DNA of 64,000 nt from the NCBI GenBank assembly GCA_036351115.1, contig JAZBOL010000027.1, positions 16,754 to 80,753 on the forward strand, written 5' to 3'. This DNA comes from Marinihelvus sp036351115. GTDB lineage: Bacteria > Pseudomonadota > Gammaproteobacteria > Xanthomonadales > SZUA-36. The notes under the pieces were generated by a model. It had not been told where the DNA came from, ran no database searches, and saw nothing but the letters and a program-made list of their open reading frames with translations. A program made the translations under genes and the position numbers. Positions 16,211-24,174 of this stretch are shown here, piece after piece (within the stretch, counting starts at the first letter, position 1; every line of letters begins with the position of its first letter).

Positions 16211-17289
16211 TCAAGCTCGTCGATCGCTACGTAGGCCGATCCACGCTCGTCGGCGTACTGGCGGTGTGGCTATCCCTGACGCTGCTCATGGCGATGTTTA
16301 CCCTGATCGATCAGTTGGGCAATACGGGTGCCGAGGGCGGCGTGGTTGCGCTACTGACCTTCGTGTTGCTCAAATCCATCAACGGCGCCTACATCGTCTT
16401 TCCCGTTGCCGCCTTGCTGGGCGCGATGATCGGCGTGGGCGGCCTGGCCGCGGGCAATGAACTGGTGGCCTTTCGCACCGCCGGCGTTTCGCGCTTGCGG
16501 CTCAGCGGATCCGTGCTCGGCGCCGTGGCCCTGCTGTCGGTCGGCGTGATGGCGCTCGGGGAATTCGTCATGCCGAACGCCGAGAAGCAGGCCAACTCCC
16601 TGGAGGCCCGGCAGCTGGAGGCGAGCCAGGCGGGAACCGGTGGCCGGGATATCTGGATTCGCGACGGGGAAGACTACATTCACATCGGCCGCTTCGTCGT
16701 GACCGGGGACGCCCTGGCCGACACGACCCTGCGCGAGGTGGTGCGATACCGCTTCGACGAGGACCGGGCGCTGAACCGCGTCGACCGTGCCGCCTCCGCG
16801 TTCCATGACGGCACCCGGTGGCACCTGGTGGAAAACACCATCACCGAAGTGGGCGATCAGGGGGTTGTCCGGCGCTTCGAGGCGGATTTGCCCTGGGACG
16901 CCAGTTTCGAGCCGGAGTTGCTGTCCACCGCCGTGGTGCGGCCGCGCTACATGTCCATGCGGGACATTCGGGACCAGATCGACTATCTCGAGCGCAACGG
17001 CCTCGACCGGCGCGCCTATACGTCCGTCCTGTGGACGAAAATGCTGTTTCCTCTGTCCGTACTGGCGCTGGTCCTGGCCGGCATGCCGTTCCTGTTCGGG
17101 TCGTCACGCACGCAGAGCATGGGGGTTCGCATCTTCATCGGCATGTCGCTCGGCGGCGTCTTCATGATCGTGAGCAAGACCATGCAGAACCTGAGCGAGG
17201 CCTATGACCTGCCGTCCTGGCTGGGCGCGGGTCTGCCCTCCCTCGCGCTCGCGACGGTGGTCATTCTCGTTCTGCGCCGGTCCGTCTGA
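16207..17289 (+). CDS. lptG: LPS export ABC transporter permease LptG
   Basis: 360-residue partner of LptF in the LptB2FGC LPS extractor. It begins VIKLVDRYVGRSTLVGVLAVW, has the family VFPVAALLGAMIGVGGLAAGNELVAFRTAGVS cytoplasmic coupling region, a periplasmic jellyroll (about residues 130-265, with ISFVDGT-like IHIGRFV and HLVENTITEV) and C-terminal helices ending LSEAYDLPSWLGAGLPSLAL. It starts at a GTG overlapping the lptF stop, so translation is coupled. It converges with the RDD gene; the perfect 9-bp hairpin at 17315-17339, 26 bp after its stop, may slow or end transcription. Confidence 0.93.
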   Translation: MIKLVDRYVGRSTLVGVLAVWLSLTLLMAMFTLIDQLGNTGAEGGVVALLTFVLLKSINGAYIVFPVAALLGAMIGVGGLAAGNELVAFRTAGVSRLRLSGSVLGAVALLSVGVMALGEFVMPNAEKQANSLEARQLEASQAGTGGRDIWIRDGEDYIHIGRFVVTGDALADTTLREVVRYRFDEDRALNRVDRAASAFHDGTRWHLVENTITEVGDQGVVRRFEADLPWDASFEPELLSTAVVRPRYMSMRDIRDQIDYLERNGLDRRAYTSVLWTKMLFPLSVLALVLAGMPFLFGSSRTQSMGVRIFIGMSLGGVFMIVSKTMQNLSEAYDLPSWLGAGLPSLALATVVILVLRRSV

Positions 17290-17301
17290 CGAAGACCCGG
17301 T

Positions 17302-17769
17302 TCATACACCCTCGCCCGGCTCCCTTCGCTGGAGCCGGGTGTGGCTGATGCGATCGTGCCAGCAGAGCCGGTCCTCGCGTGCCAGGCTTGCCCAGAAGCC
17401 CAGGCCCAGGGGCAGGGCGGACAGCAGGGAGGCAGCGAAGCGGACCACGCTCGTGCGCCAGTCCGGGCGGTTTCCATGGGCGTCCACGACCTCCACCTTC
17501 CAGGCGCGCATGCCCAGGGTCTGGCCGGACTGCGTCCAGCACAGTCCGAGGTAGAGGAACCACGCGCCAAGGATGTACAGCGTATAGAGGGGGTTCAGCC
17601 CGAGGCGAACGCTGTCGCCGGTGACCGGCAGGGCAAGGATGGCGGCGATGAATACGATTGCGATGGCCGGCATGAGGTCGTACACCATGATCAGCCCGCG
17701 CCGCAGCAATCCGCAGGGCTCAGGTGTCGTAACCCCGGTTTTCGATGGGGATGGGTTGTTGTCGTTCAT
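17302..17769 (-). CDS. RDD-family membrane protein
   Basis: 155-residue protein of the RDD family: LLRRGLIMVYDLMPAIAIVFIAAILALP is the first helix with the R..D signature, followed by a second helix and the family GLCWTQSGQTLGMRAWKVEVVDAHGNRP segment, then a third helix ending SHTRL. RDD proteins are inner-membrane proteins with three helices and no settled function; some are implicated in cation transport. It is encoded between lptG (convergent) and the TonB operon (divergent). Gammaproteobacteria often have an RDD gene beside lptG, so the position supports the call. Confidence 0.85.
   Translation of the reverse strand: MNDNNPSPSKTGVTTPEPCGLLRRGLIMVYDLMPAIAIVFIAAILALPVTGDSVRLGLNPLYTLYILGAWFLYLGLCWTQSGQTLGMRAWKVEVVDAHGNRPDWRTSVVRFAASLLSALPLGLGFWASLAREDRLCWHDRISHTRLQRREPGEGV
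17315..17339. other. Perfect 9-bp stem-loop at the lptG/RDD convergence
   Basis: CCCGGCTCC and GGAGCCGGG flank a 7-nt loop (CTTCGCT). No T-run follows on either strand. It lies inside the last codons of the RDD gene and 26 bp after the lptG stop, so it may reduce collision of the two converging transcripts. Confidence 0.45.
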
Positions 17770-17908
17770 GGCTTTCGACCGTCATCGGCGTTCGCAGGGA
17801 AAGGTGGTGTCGATACGACCTGTTGCAAGGTTCAGCCCGTCCCGCGTCACGCCCCCATCAAAGCAGGGAGTGTGGAATTGTGCGGGCAGCATCAGGTATG
17901 CTCAGTCG

Positions 17909-17933
17909 CCCTGCCTCGCTCGACGAGGCGGGG
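17909..17933 (+). promoter_or_regulatory. Leader stem-loop before the DUF3450/TonB operon
   Basis: A 10-bp stem (one G-U pair) formed by CCCTGCCTCG and CGAGGCGGGG around the 5-nt loop CTCGA, ending 60 nt before the first ATG of the operon. No T-run follows, so it is not an intrinsic terminator. A 5' UTR element that stabilises the transcript or binds a regulator is possible. Confidence 0.45.
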
Positions 17934-17992
17934 CAGCGTCCCTTGGAGCGCTGAGAAAGCAGGATACCCACCGAACTCTTTGGAAAAAGGCG

Positions 17993-18769
17993 ATGCCACA
18001 AAAAACCGGATTGAAATCCCTGGTCCTCGGCATGGCGGCAGCAGGAGCCGTCGCGTTGAGCAGTGCCCAGGCACAAGTGATTTTCGACAACACGGTCGGA
18101 ACGGAAAACAAGATCAACAGTGACGCCGCGGCCTCCCAGCGCCGGGTATCGCAGCTGGCGCAGCAGACAGCGGACCTGCTCGCCCAGTACCGCGCCGTGG
18201 TGAACGAAACGGAAAACCTCCGTATCTATAACGACCAGCTCGAAAAGGTCGTGACGGACCAACGCGCGGACATCGTCTCGATCAATCAGCAGCTGGAGGG
18301 TCTCGAAAACACCAATCGGGGCGTCGTGCCACTGATGCTCGAGATGATCGACACCCTCGCGCAGATCGTCGAGGCCGATATGCCCTTCCGCCTGGAAGAG
18401 CGCCGGGAGCGGGTGCTGGGGCTGCGGGACATGATGGACCGCTCGGACGTCACCACCTCGGAAAAGTATCGCCGCATCATCGAGGCTTACCAGGGTGAGC
18501 TGGAATACGGACGGACCACCGAAGCCTATTCCGAGGCCCTGCCGACGACGGGCCAGACCGTGGAGTTCCTGCGCATCGGTCGCACGCTGCTTGTTTATCA
18601 GACCAGCGACCAGGAAACGACCGGCTGGTACAACCCGTCCACCCAGACCTTCGAGGCCCTGCCGGACAAGTACCGGCTCGAGGTGAAGGAAGGCCTGTCC
18701 ATCGCACGTAACGAAAAGGCGCCCAGCCTGGTTACCCTGCCCGTACCCGGACCGGAGGTGGCCCAATGA
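17993..18769 (+). CDS. DUF3450 periplasmic protein of the TonB operon
   Basis: 258 residues. A signal peptide (residues 1-26, cleaved near AQA-QV) is followed by a long helical, coiled-coil-like N-terminal half (about residues 35-110, LAQQTADLLAQYRAVVNETENLRIYNDQLEK split by turns) and a C-terminal region with LPTTGQTVEFLRIGRTLLVYQT and TGWYNPSTQTFEALP. This matches the DUF3450 family, found ahead of ttpC-exbB-exbD-tonB genes in marine gammaproteobacteria. It probably joins or regulates the periplasmic side of the energy-transducing complex; the mechanism is not known. The ATG at 17993 has an AAAAAGG RBS; the stop overlaps the next gene by ATGA. Confidence 0.82.
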   Translation: MPQKTGLKSLVLGMAAAGAVALSSAQAQVIFDNTVGTENKINSDAAASQRRVSQLAQQTADLLAQYRAVVNETENLRIYNDQLEKVVTDQRADIVSINQQLEGLENTNRGVVPLMLEMIDTLAQIVEADMPFRLEERRERVLGLRDMMDRSDVTTSEKYRRIIEAYQGELEYGRTTEAYSEALPTTGQTVEFLRIGRTLLVYQTSDQETTGWYNPSTQTFEALPDKYRLEVKEGLSIARNEKAPSLVTLPVPGPEVAQ

Positions 18770-20130
18770 GCCCGTTCAAGATGAAAACGGTCGGCATGAT
18801 GGTGATCGCGGCGGGCGCGCTCGCCGTCGGTGGAGCCGCCTCGGCCCAGTCCCTGGAAGAACTCGCGCAGCAGGTACAGCGCGCAGCCCAGGAGGAGAGC
18901 AAGATCAATGCCGAACGCGAGGCCGAATTCCTCCGCGATCGGAACAACCAGCGCCAGCTGCTCGCCCAGGCCCAGCAGGAGAAGGCGGCCGAGGAAGCGC
19001 GCAGCGACCGCCTGAAAGCGGAATACGACGAAAACGAAGTCCAGCTCGCCAGCCTGGAAACCGTGCTCGACGAGCGCATGGGCAACCTCGGTGAGCTGTT
19101 CGGCATCGTGCGCCAGACCGCCGGCGACGTGCAGTCGATCCTGCGGGATTCCATGGTTTCCGCCCAGCTACCCGGCCGGGACCAGTTCCTCTCGGAGCTG
19201 GCGCAGCGCAAGGAGCTGCCGACCGTGCCCGAACTGCGTCAGCTGTGGTCTTCCATGGTGACGGAGATCGCCCAGTCCGGCGAAGTGGTCAAGTTCAACG
19301 CGCCGGTGGAACTCGCCAATGGCGAGAAACAGGATCTCGAGGTGGTCCGCGTGGGTGTGTTCAACGCCGTGTCCAACGGCAGCTTCCTCGACTGGGACCC
19401 CAGCAAGAGCGACGAGAACCTCATCGAGCTCGCCCGCCAGCCTACGGACCGCATCCAGTCCATGGCCGCCGGTCTGCAGAACGCGCCCGCCGGACAGCCG
19501 GTGGACATGGCCGTGGATTTCTCCCGCGGCCAGATCCTCCGCGCGGTGGTGCAGAGCAAGTCACCCATCGAGCGGGTGCAGGAAGACGGCGGGCCCGTGG
19601 GCTACGTTATTATCGGTGTGGGCCTCCTCGGCCTGCTCCTGTGCCTGTGGAAGGCCATCGTGCTGTATTCCACCGGTGCCAAGATCAGCCGCCAGCTGAA
19701 GTCGGACTCGGCGAACAAGTCGAACCCGCTCGGCCGCGTCATGTCCGTGTACACGGACAACCCGGAAGCGGACATCGAAACGCTGGAACTCAAGCTGGAC
19801 GAGGCCATCCTGCGTGAGACCTCGCCGCTGGAAAGCGGCTTGAGTTTCATCAAGGTGCTCTACGTGGTCGCCCCGCTCCTCGGTCTGCTGGGTACGGTGG
19901 TGGGCATGATCGCTACTTTCCAGATGATCACGCTGTTCGGTACCGGTGACCCCCGGATGATGGCGGGCGGTATTTCCACGGCCCTCGTGACCACCGTACT
20001 GGGCCTGGTCGTGGCCATTCCCCTGACGCTGTTTCACAGCTTCCTGCAGGGCAAGGCCAAGGCCCTGATCCAGGTGCTCGAGGAGCAGGCCGCCGGGATC
20101 GTGGCGCGTGTCGCGGAGCGTAATGGATGA
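18766..20130 (+). CDS. MotA/TolQ/ExbB-family protein with large periplasmic domain (TtpC-like)
   Basis: 454 residues. A cleavable signal peptide (about 1-26) precedes a coiled-coil region (about 30-95, rich in A, E, Q and R) and a periplasmic domain to about residue 280. Then come a transmembrane helix (VGYVIIGVGLLGLLLCLWKAIVL) and the ExbB/TolQ proton-channel helices (LLGLLGTVVGMIATFQMITLF, GGISTALVTTVLGLVVAIPLTL). This architecture matches TtpC, the extra ExbB-like subunit needed by the Vibrio TonB2 system. It probably spans from the inner membrane into the periplasm and forms a complex with ExbB, ExbD and TonB. Overlaps both neighbours by 4 bp, so stoichiometric translation is likely. Confidence 0.85.
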   Translation: MSPFKMKTVGMMVIAAGALAVGGAASAQSLEELAQQVQRAAQEESKINAEREAEFLRDRNNQRQLLAQAQQEKAAEEARSDRLKAEYDENEVQLASLETVLDERMGNLGELFGIVRQTAGDVQSILRDSMVSAQLPGRDQFLSELAQRKELPTVPELRQLWSSMVTEIAQSGEVVKFNAPVELANGEKQDLEVVRVGVFNAVSNGSFLDWDPSKSDENLIELARQPTDRIQSMAAGLQNAPAGQPVDMAVDFSRGQILRAVVQSKSPIERVQEDGGPVGYVIIGVGLLGLLLCLWKAIVLYSTGAKISRQLKSDSANKSNPLGRVMSVYTDNPEADIETLELKLDEAILRETSPLESGLSFIKVLYVVAPLLGLLGTVVGMIATFQMITLFGTGDPRMMAGGISTALVTTVLGLVVAIPLTLFHSFLQGKAKALIQVLEEQAAGIVARVAERNG

Positions 20131-20654
20131 TCTGGTTTTATGACGCCATAGCGTCCATCCGGGACTTTATCGAGCTCGGAGGCGATGTGCTGTATGCCAT
20201 CGCCTTCACGCTGTTCCTGATGTGGACGTTTATTCTCGAGCGTCTGTGGTATTTCTACCGGGTGCATCCCGCGCGGAAGCGGGACATGCTGGAGGCCTGG
20301 GAATCCCGGGCCGACACGACTTCGTGGTATGCGAAACGCATCCGGGAACAGATGATCTCCGAGACGAACGTGGCGCTGCAGAAGAATGTCGGCCTCATCA
20401 AGGCCCTTATCGCCATCTGTCCCCTGCTCGGGCTGATGGGCACGGTGACGGGTATGGTGTCGGTGTTCGATGTCATGACGTTCAGCGGCAGCGGCAATGC
20501 CCGCGCCATGGCCGCCGGGGTGTCGAAGGCGACGGTGCCGACCATGGCCGGCATGGTGGCCGCCCTTTCCGGGGTCTATTTCGGTACGTGGCTCGAGCAC
20601 AAGGCGCGCACCGAGACCGAAGAGCTCGAAGACCTGCTGCAACACCACGGTTAA
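20127..20654 (+). CDS. exbB: TonB-system proton channel subunit ExbB
   Basis: 175-residue ExbB/TolQ protein without a signal peptide, with three transmembrane helices: an N-terminal one (VLYAIAFTLFLMWTFILERLWYF divided near residue 20-40), then ALIAICPLLGLMGTVTGMVSVF and TVPTMAGMVAALSGVYFG. Conserved channel residues (T in GLMGTVTG, the second helix P) are present. ExbB pentamers surround an ExbD dimer and use the proton motive force to energise TonB. It is the short, canonical ExbB of this operon, distinct from the preceding TtpC-like protein. ATGA overlap with its upstream neighbour. Confidence 0.9.
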   Translation: MIWFYDAIASIRDFIELGGDVLYAIAFTLFLMWTFILERLWYFYRVHPARKRDMLEAWESRADTTSWYAKRIREQMISETNVALQKNVGLIKALIAICPLLGLMGTVTGMVSVFDVMTFSGSGNARAMAAGVSKATVPTMAGMVAALSGVYFGTWLEHKARTETEELEDLLQHHG

Positions 20655-20704
20655 CTGCAATGCGTCCACCGCGGGCCGCGGTGGGCTGATCAGGAGTCAA
20701 GCCC

Positions 20705-21106
20705 ATGGCCAGAAGGCGTGGCAAAGAGGACGACGCGGAAATCAACATCACCCCGATGCTGGACATCGTGTTCATCATGTTGATCTTCTTCATCGTCACC
20801 ACCTCCTTCACCAAGGAGACCGGCGCCGACATCACCAAGCCCTTCGCGGACCAGGCAATCCGGCTGCAAAAGGGAACCATTCTGGTCGGTATCCGCTCCA
20901 ACGATGAAGTGTGGATGAACAAACGCCGCATCGAGGTGCGGGAGGTGCGCGCCATGGTGGAGCGCGCCAAGGCGGAAAACCCGGAAGGCAGCGTGGTGAT
21001 CGTCGCCGACAAGGGATCGCGGATCGGCGTCGTCACGGAAGTCATGGACCAGGTTAAGCTGGCCGGCATCGAAGGCATCGCCATCTCCGCCGAACCGCCC
21101 AACTGA
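20705..21106 (+). CDS. exbD: TonB-system energising subunit ExbD
   Basis: 133-residue ExbD/TolR protein with one transmembrane helix near the N-terminus. The essential membrane aspartate is Asp20 in INITPMLDIVFIMLIFFIVT, preceded by the typical NITPM. The periplasmic domain follows (ILVGIRSNDEVWMNKRRIEV, SVVIVADKGSRIGVVTEVMDQVKLAGI). It works with ExbB to harvest the proton gradient for TonB. RBS AGGAG-like at the usual distance, 50 bp after exbB and 19 bp before tonB. Confidence 0.93.
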   Translation: MARRRGKEDDAEINITPMLDIVFIMLIFFIVTTSFTKETGADITKPFADQAIRLQKGTILVGIRSNDEVWMNKRRIEVREVRAMVERAKAENPEGSVVIVADKGSRIGVVTEVMDQVKLAGIEGIAISAEPPN

Positions 21107-21125
21107 GACCAGGAGGCCCAGCCGC

Positions 21126-21758
21126 ATGAACAAACTGCGTACGCCCATGGCCGCGATTCTCGCTGTCGGGGTCACCTTCGGCCTGTTCATTTTCATGTAC
21201 AAGCTGATCTCTTCCGGCGACAGCGTCAACCAGGACCTGGACACCATTTCCGGCATCCGGTTCGGCCCGGTGGACATCCCCGACGAGCTGCAGACGCGCG
21301 AGCGGAAGAAGCCGAAGCCGCCGCCGCCGCCCAAGGAGCCCCCGCCGCCGCCCAAGATGCAGGTGCAGCAGCAGGAAGTCGTTCAGAACATGCCCCAGAT
21401 CGACGTGCCGAACATCGATAACCCCATGGTGGGGGGTGAGGGCATCTACCTGGGCAGCTTTTCCCAGATCGACCGAACGGAGGAAGGGGACGTCATCCCC
21501 ATCGTCCGCATCAACCCCATGTACCCCCGGGACGCGCAGATTCGCGGTCTCGAGGGCTGGGTGAAGCTGGAGTTCACCATCACCGAGGTGGGCACCGTCA
21601 AAAACCCGAAAGTGCTCGAGGCAGATCCGCCCCGGGTGTTCAACCGGGAGGCGCTGCGCGCCATCCTGAAGTGGAAATTCAAGCCCCGCGTGGTCGAAGG
21701 CGTCGCCGTGGAACGGACCGCGACGCAGACGCTCGAGTTCACCCTCGACCAGGGCTGA
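21126..21758 (+). CDS. tonB: Energy transducer TonB
   Basis: 210-residue TonB protein. It has an N-terminal signal anchor (about residues 10-28, AAILAVGVTFGLFIFMYKLI), a Pro/Lys-rich rigid linker (PKPPPPPKEPPPPPK, about 62-80) that spans the periplasm, and the C-terminal TonB box-binding domain (VRINPMYPRDAQIRGLEGWV, VTIT-like EFTITEVGTVKNPKV, FNREALRAILKWKFKP). It delivers energy to outer-membrane TonB-dependent transporters; none is encoded here, so the substrate class is unknown. The linker is short, as in TonB2-type proteins. Confidence 0.93.
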   Translation: MNKLRTPMAAILAVGVTFGLFIFMYKLISSGDSVNQDLDTISGIRFGPVDIPDELQTRERKKPKPPPPPKEPPPPPKMQVQQQEVVQNMPQIDVPNIDNPMVGGEGIYLGSFSQIDRTEEGDVIPIVRINPMYPRDAQIRGLEGWVKLEFTITEVGTVKNPKVLEADPPRVFNREALRAILKWKFKPRVVEGVAVERTATQTLEFTLDQG

Positions 21759-21777
21759 TTGGATTGCCGAGGTAAGC

Positions 21778-23055
21778 ATGTTGACACGCACAACCGTTTT
21801 CGTCTCCGGGCTTGCGCTTGCCGTGGGCCTCGCGCTCGGCACCGCGCCGGCGCCGGTCCTCGCTGCCGCCGATTGCGGCGAGAAGCGAGAGGTCACGGCT
21901 TCGGGCATGGACGAGGCCACCTACAAGCGCATGACCAAGGCCTACGAACTGGTCGGTGAAGAGCAATACCAGGAGGCCCTGGAGATTTTCACCCAGCTGC
22001 GGGGCCGTGCGGGCACGGATTACATGAAGGCCACCCTGGCCCAGGCCATCGCCCAGGTGAACTGGGCACTCGAGGACTACGACGGCGCACTCCGCGAGTT
22101 CGAACTGGCGGTCGAGCTCGACTCGCTGCCCGACCGCGCGCACTACGCCCTCATGTACCAGATCGCCCAGCTCTACTACAGCAAGAACCGCTATGACGAG
22201 GCCCTGGACCGGCTGGACCTGTGGTTCTGCAAGGTGCCCGTGGACCAGCACAAGGCCACGGCCTACGTGCTCCAGGCGTCCATCCATGCGCAGAAAGAAG
22301 ACTGGCCCAAGGTCATCGAGAGCATGAATACGGCCATCGAGATGGATCCGGACCCGAAGGAGAACTGGTACCAGCTCAAACTGGCGGCGCACTTCCAGCT
22401 CGAACAGTTCAGCGAGGCTGCCGATACGCTCGAGGTCATGATCACGAAGTGGCCGGACAAGAAAACCTACTGGACACAGCTGTCCAACACTTACTACAAG
22501 CTGGAAGATGACGAGAAGGCCCTGTCCGTGATGGCCCTGGCCTACCGCAAGGGCCTGCTGGACACGAAAGAGAACCTGATGTACCTCGCCAACCTGTACG
22601 CCATGCGGGACGTCCCCTACAAGGCGGCCAAGGTCATGCAGAAAGGCCTCGAGGACGGCGTCATCGATGCGCAGGAGCGTTACTGGACCATGACCGGCGA
22701 TAACTGGTACGCCGCCGAGGAATACGAGGAGGCGCTGATGGCCTTCGAGCAGGCCGGAAGCCTCGCCGATGAGGGCAAGATCGACCTTCGTCGCGGTTTT
22801 ATCCTCGTGGACATGGAGCGCTGGGAAGAAGCGAAGAGCGCCCTGACCGACGCGCTGGAGAAAGGCGGCCTCAATGACCGGCAGACCGGCGAAGCCTGGC
22901 TGCTTCTCGGCATGACCGAATACAGCATGGGCAACTACGACCGCGCCGGCACGGCCTTTACCCGCGCCAGCCGTTTCCCGGACGCCCGGCAGCAGGCCCA
23001 GCAATGGCAGGCCGTCATGCGTGACGAACAGGCCCGCCTCGCCGCCGGCCCCTGA
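21778..23055 (+). CDS. Exported tetratricopeptide-repeat protein of the TonB operon
   Basis: 425 residues. A signal peptide (about 1-30) leads into a helical solenoid of some nine to ten TPR-like units. Examples are AYELVGEEQYQEALEIFTQL, AQVNWALEDYDGALREFELA, IAQLYYSKNRYDEALDRLDL and, near the end, AWLLLGMTEYSMGNYDRAGTAF. TPR proteins commonly close DUF3450/TonB operons of this type and are probably periplasmic scaffolds for the complex. The specific partner is unknown. It follows tonB by 19 bp and is followed after 24 bp by a strong terminator, so it is the last gene of the operon. Confidence 0.85.
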   Translation: MLTRTTVFVSGLALAVGLALGTAPAPVLAAADCGEKREVTASGMDEATYKRMTKAYELVGEEQYQEALEIFTQLRGRAGTDYMKATLAQAIAQVNWALEDYDGALREFELAVELDSLPDRAHYALMYQIAQLYYSKNRYDEALDRLDLWFCKVPVDQHKATAYVLQASIHAQKEDWPKVIESMNTAIEMDPDPKENWYQLKLAAHFQLEQFSEAADTLEVMITKWPDKKTYWTQLSNTYYKLEDDEKALSVMALAYRKGLLDTKENLMYLANLYAMRDVPYKAAKVMQKGLEDGVIDAQERYWTMTGDNWYAAEEYEEALMAFEQAGSLADEGKIDLRRGFILVDMERWEEAKSALTDALEKGGLNDRQTGEAWLLLGMTEYSMGNYDRAGTAFTRASRFPDARQQAQQWQAVMRDEQARLAAGP

Positions 23056-23079
23056 CCCGCAACACCCCGACCGATACGA

Positions 23080-23105
23080 AGCCCGGCCTCGCGCCGGGCT
23101 TTTTG
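23080..23105 (+). terminator. Intrinsic terminator of the TonB operon
   Basis: AGCCCGGC and GCCGGGCT form a perfect 8-bp stem around the 5-nt loop CTCGC, followed directly by a T-run (TTTTT). It begins 25 bp after the TPR gene stop. Confidence 0.9.
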
Positions 23106-23144
23106 TTGGCCGGGGGGGTTCCCGCCTCCGAATTCGCCCGGGAA

Positions 23145-23174
23145 TTGGCCTCCAACCGCCCCCGCACTCATAAT
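23145..23174 (+). promoter_or_regulatory. Sigma70 promoter for xerD, possibly giving a leaderless mRNA
   Basis: TTGGCC (23145-23150), an 18-bp spacer and CATAAT (23169-23174). A start 7 nt after the -10 would fall at 23181, which is the A of the xerD ATG. No Shine-Dalgarno sequence precedes that ATG. Confidence 0.5.
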
Positions 23175-23180
23175 TGCCCC

Positions 23181-24071
23181 ATGAGCGATGCGAGCCACAT
23201 CGAGGCGTTCCTGGACGCGATCTGGGCCGAGCGGGGGCTCAGCGACAACAGCCTGGACAGCTACCGACGTGACCTGAAGAAGCTGTCGGCGTTTTTGCAG
23301 GCGCGGGGGACGGACCTGTTGTCTGCCCGCCGGGAAGACCTGCTGGCCTACCTGGGGTTGCAGATGCGCGAGGGTCGCAGTCCGCGGTCCGTGGCGCGCT
23401 ACCTGTCGGGGTTTCGGCAGTTTTACCGCTGGCAGGTGCGTGAGCGGCGCATGGCGGAAGACCCGACGGCCCTGATCGATAGTCCCAAGCTGGGCCGCAG
23501 CCTGCCGAAGGCGCTGACGGAAGCGCAGGTGGAGCGGCTGCTGGAGGCGCCGGATACGGAGTCTGCGCTCGGGCTGCGCGATCGGGCCATGCTGGAGCTC
23601 ATGTATGCCACGGGCCTCCGGGTCAGTGAGCTCGTGGGGCTGACCCTGCCCAACGTCAACCTCAACCAGGGCGTGGTGCGGGTCGTGGGCAAGGGTAACA
23701 AGGAGCGTCTCGTCCCCCTGGGCGAGGAGGCGTCGCGCTGGCTGACGGCCTACCTCGAGACCGGCCGTCCGGCATTGATGAAGGGCGCCACGGCGCCCGA
23801 GGTGTTCGTCACCGGTCGCCGTGCCGGCATGACGCGCCAGTCCTTCTGGTTACGGGTCAAGCGCCACGCGTTCGAAGCCGGCATCGAGCGTCCCATCTCT
23901 CCCCACGGGCTCCGCCACTCCTTCGCGACGCACCTGCTGAATCACGGCGCCGACCTCCGCGTGGTGCAGCTGCTGCTGGGCCATAGTGACCTCTCCACCA
24001 CGCAGATTTATACTCACGTCGCGCGCGAGGGTCTCAAGCGCCTTCACGAGGAGCACCACCCGAGAGGGTAA
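23181..24071 (+). CDS. xerD: Site-specific tyrosine recombinase XerD
   Basis: 296-residue tyrosine recombinase. With XerC it resolves chromosome dimers at dif during FtsK-driven segregation. All six catalytic residues are present: Arg147 (ATGLRVSEL), Lys171 (VGKGNKERLVPL), His242 and Arg245 (PHGLRHSFATHL), His268 (LLGHSDLSTTQ) and Tyr277 (IYTHV). The N-terminal SAM-like core-binding domain (about 1-105) precedes them. XerD is preferred over XerC because of the length, the SDASHIEAFLDAIWAERGLS start and the neighbourhood (dsbC follows, as in E. coli xerD-dsbC). Gene order and catalytic set argue for the chromosomal recombinase, not an integrase. Confidence 0.93.
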   Translation: MSDASHIEAFLDAIWAERGLSDNSLDSYRRDLKKLSAFLQARGTDLLSARREDLLAYLGLQMREGRSPRSVARYLSGFRQFYRWQVRERRMAEDPTALIDSPKLGRSLPKALTEAQVERLLEAPDTESALGLRDRAMLELMYATGLRVSELVGLTLPNVNLNQGVVRVVGKGNKERLVPLGEEASRWLTAYLETGRPALMKGATAPEVFVTGRRAGMTRQSFWLRVKRHAFEAGIERPISPHGLRHSFATHLLNHGADLRVVQLLLGHSDLSTTQIYTHVAREGLKRLHEEHHPRG

Positions 24072-24174
24072 GCTCCACGCCATCCAAGATGCCGCGTTGC
24101 CCAGGGCCGGGACGGAACTTCTGCAGTCCTCCCTGTCAAACACCGACGGCATAGCGACAGGAAAAGCACAGTCC

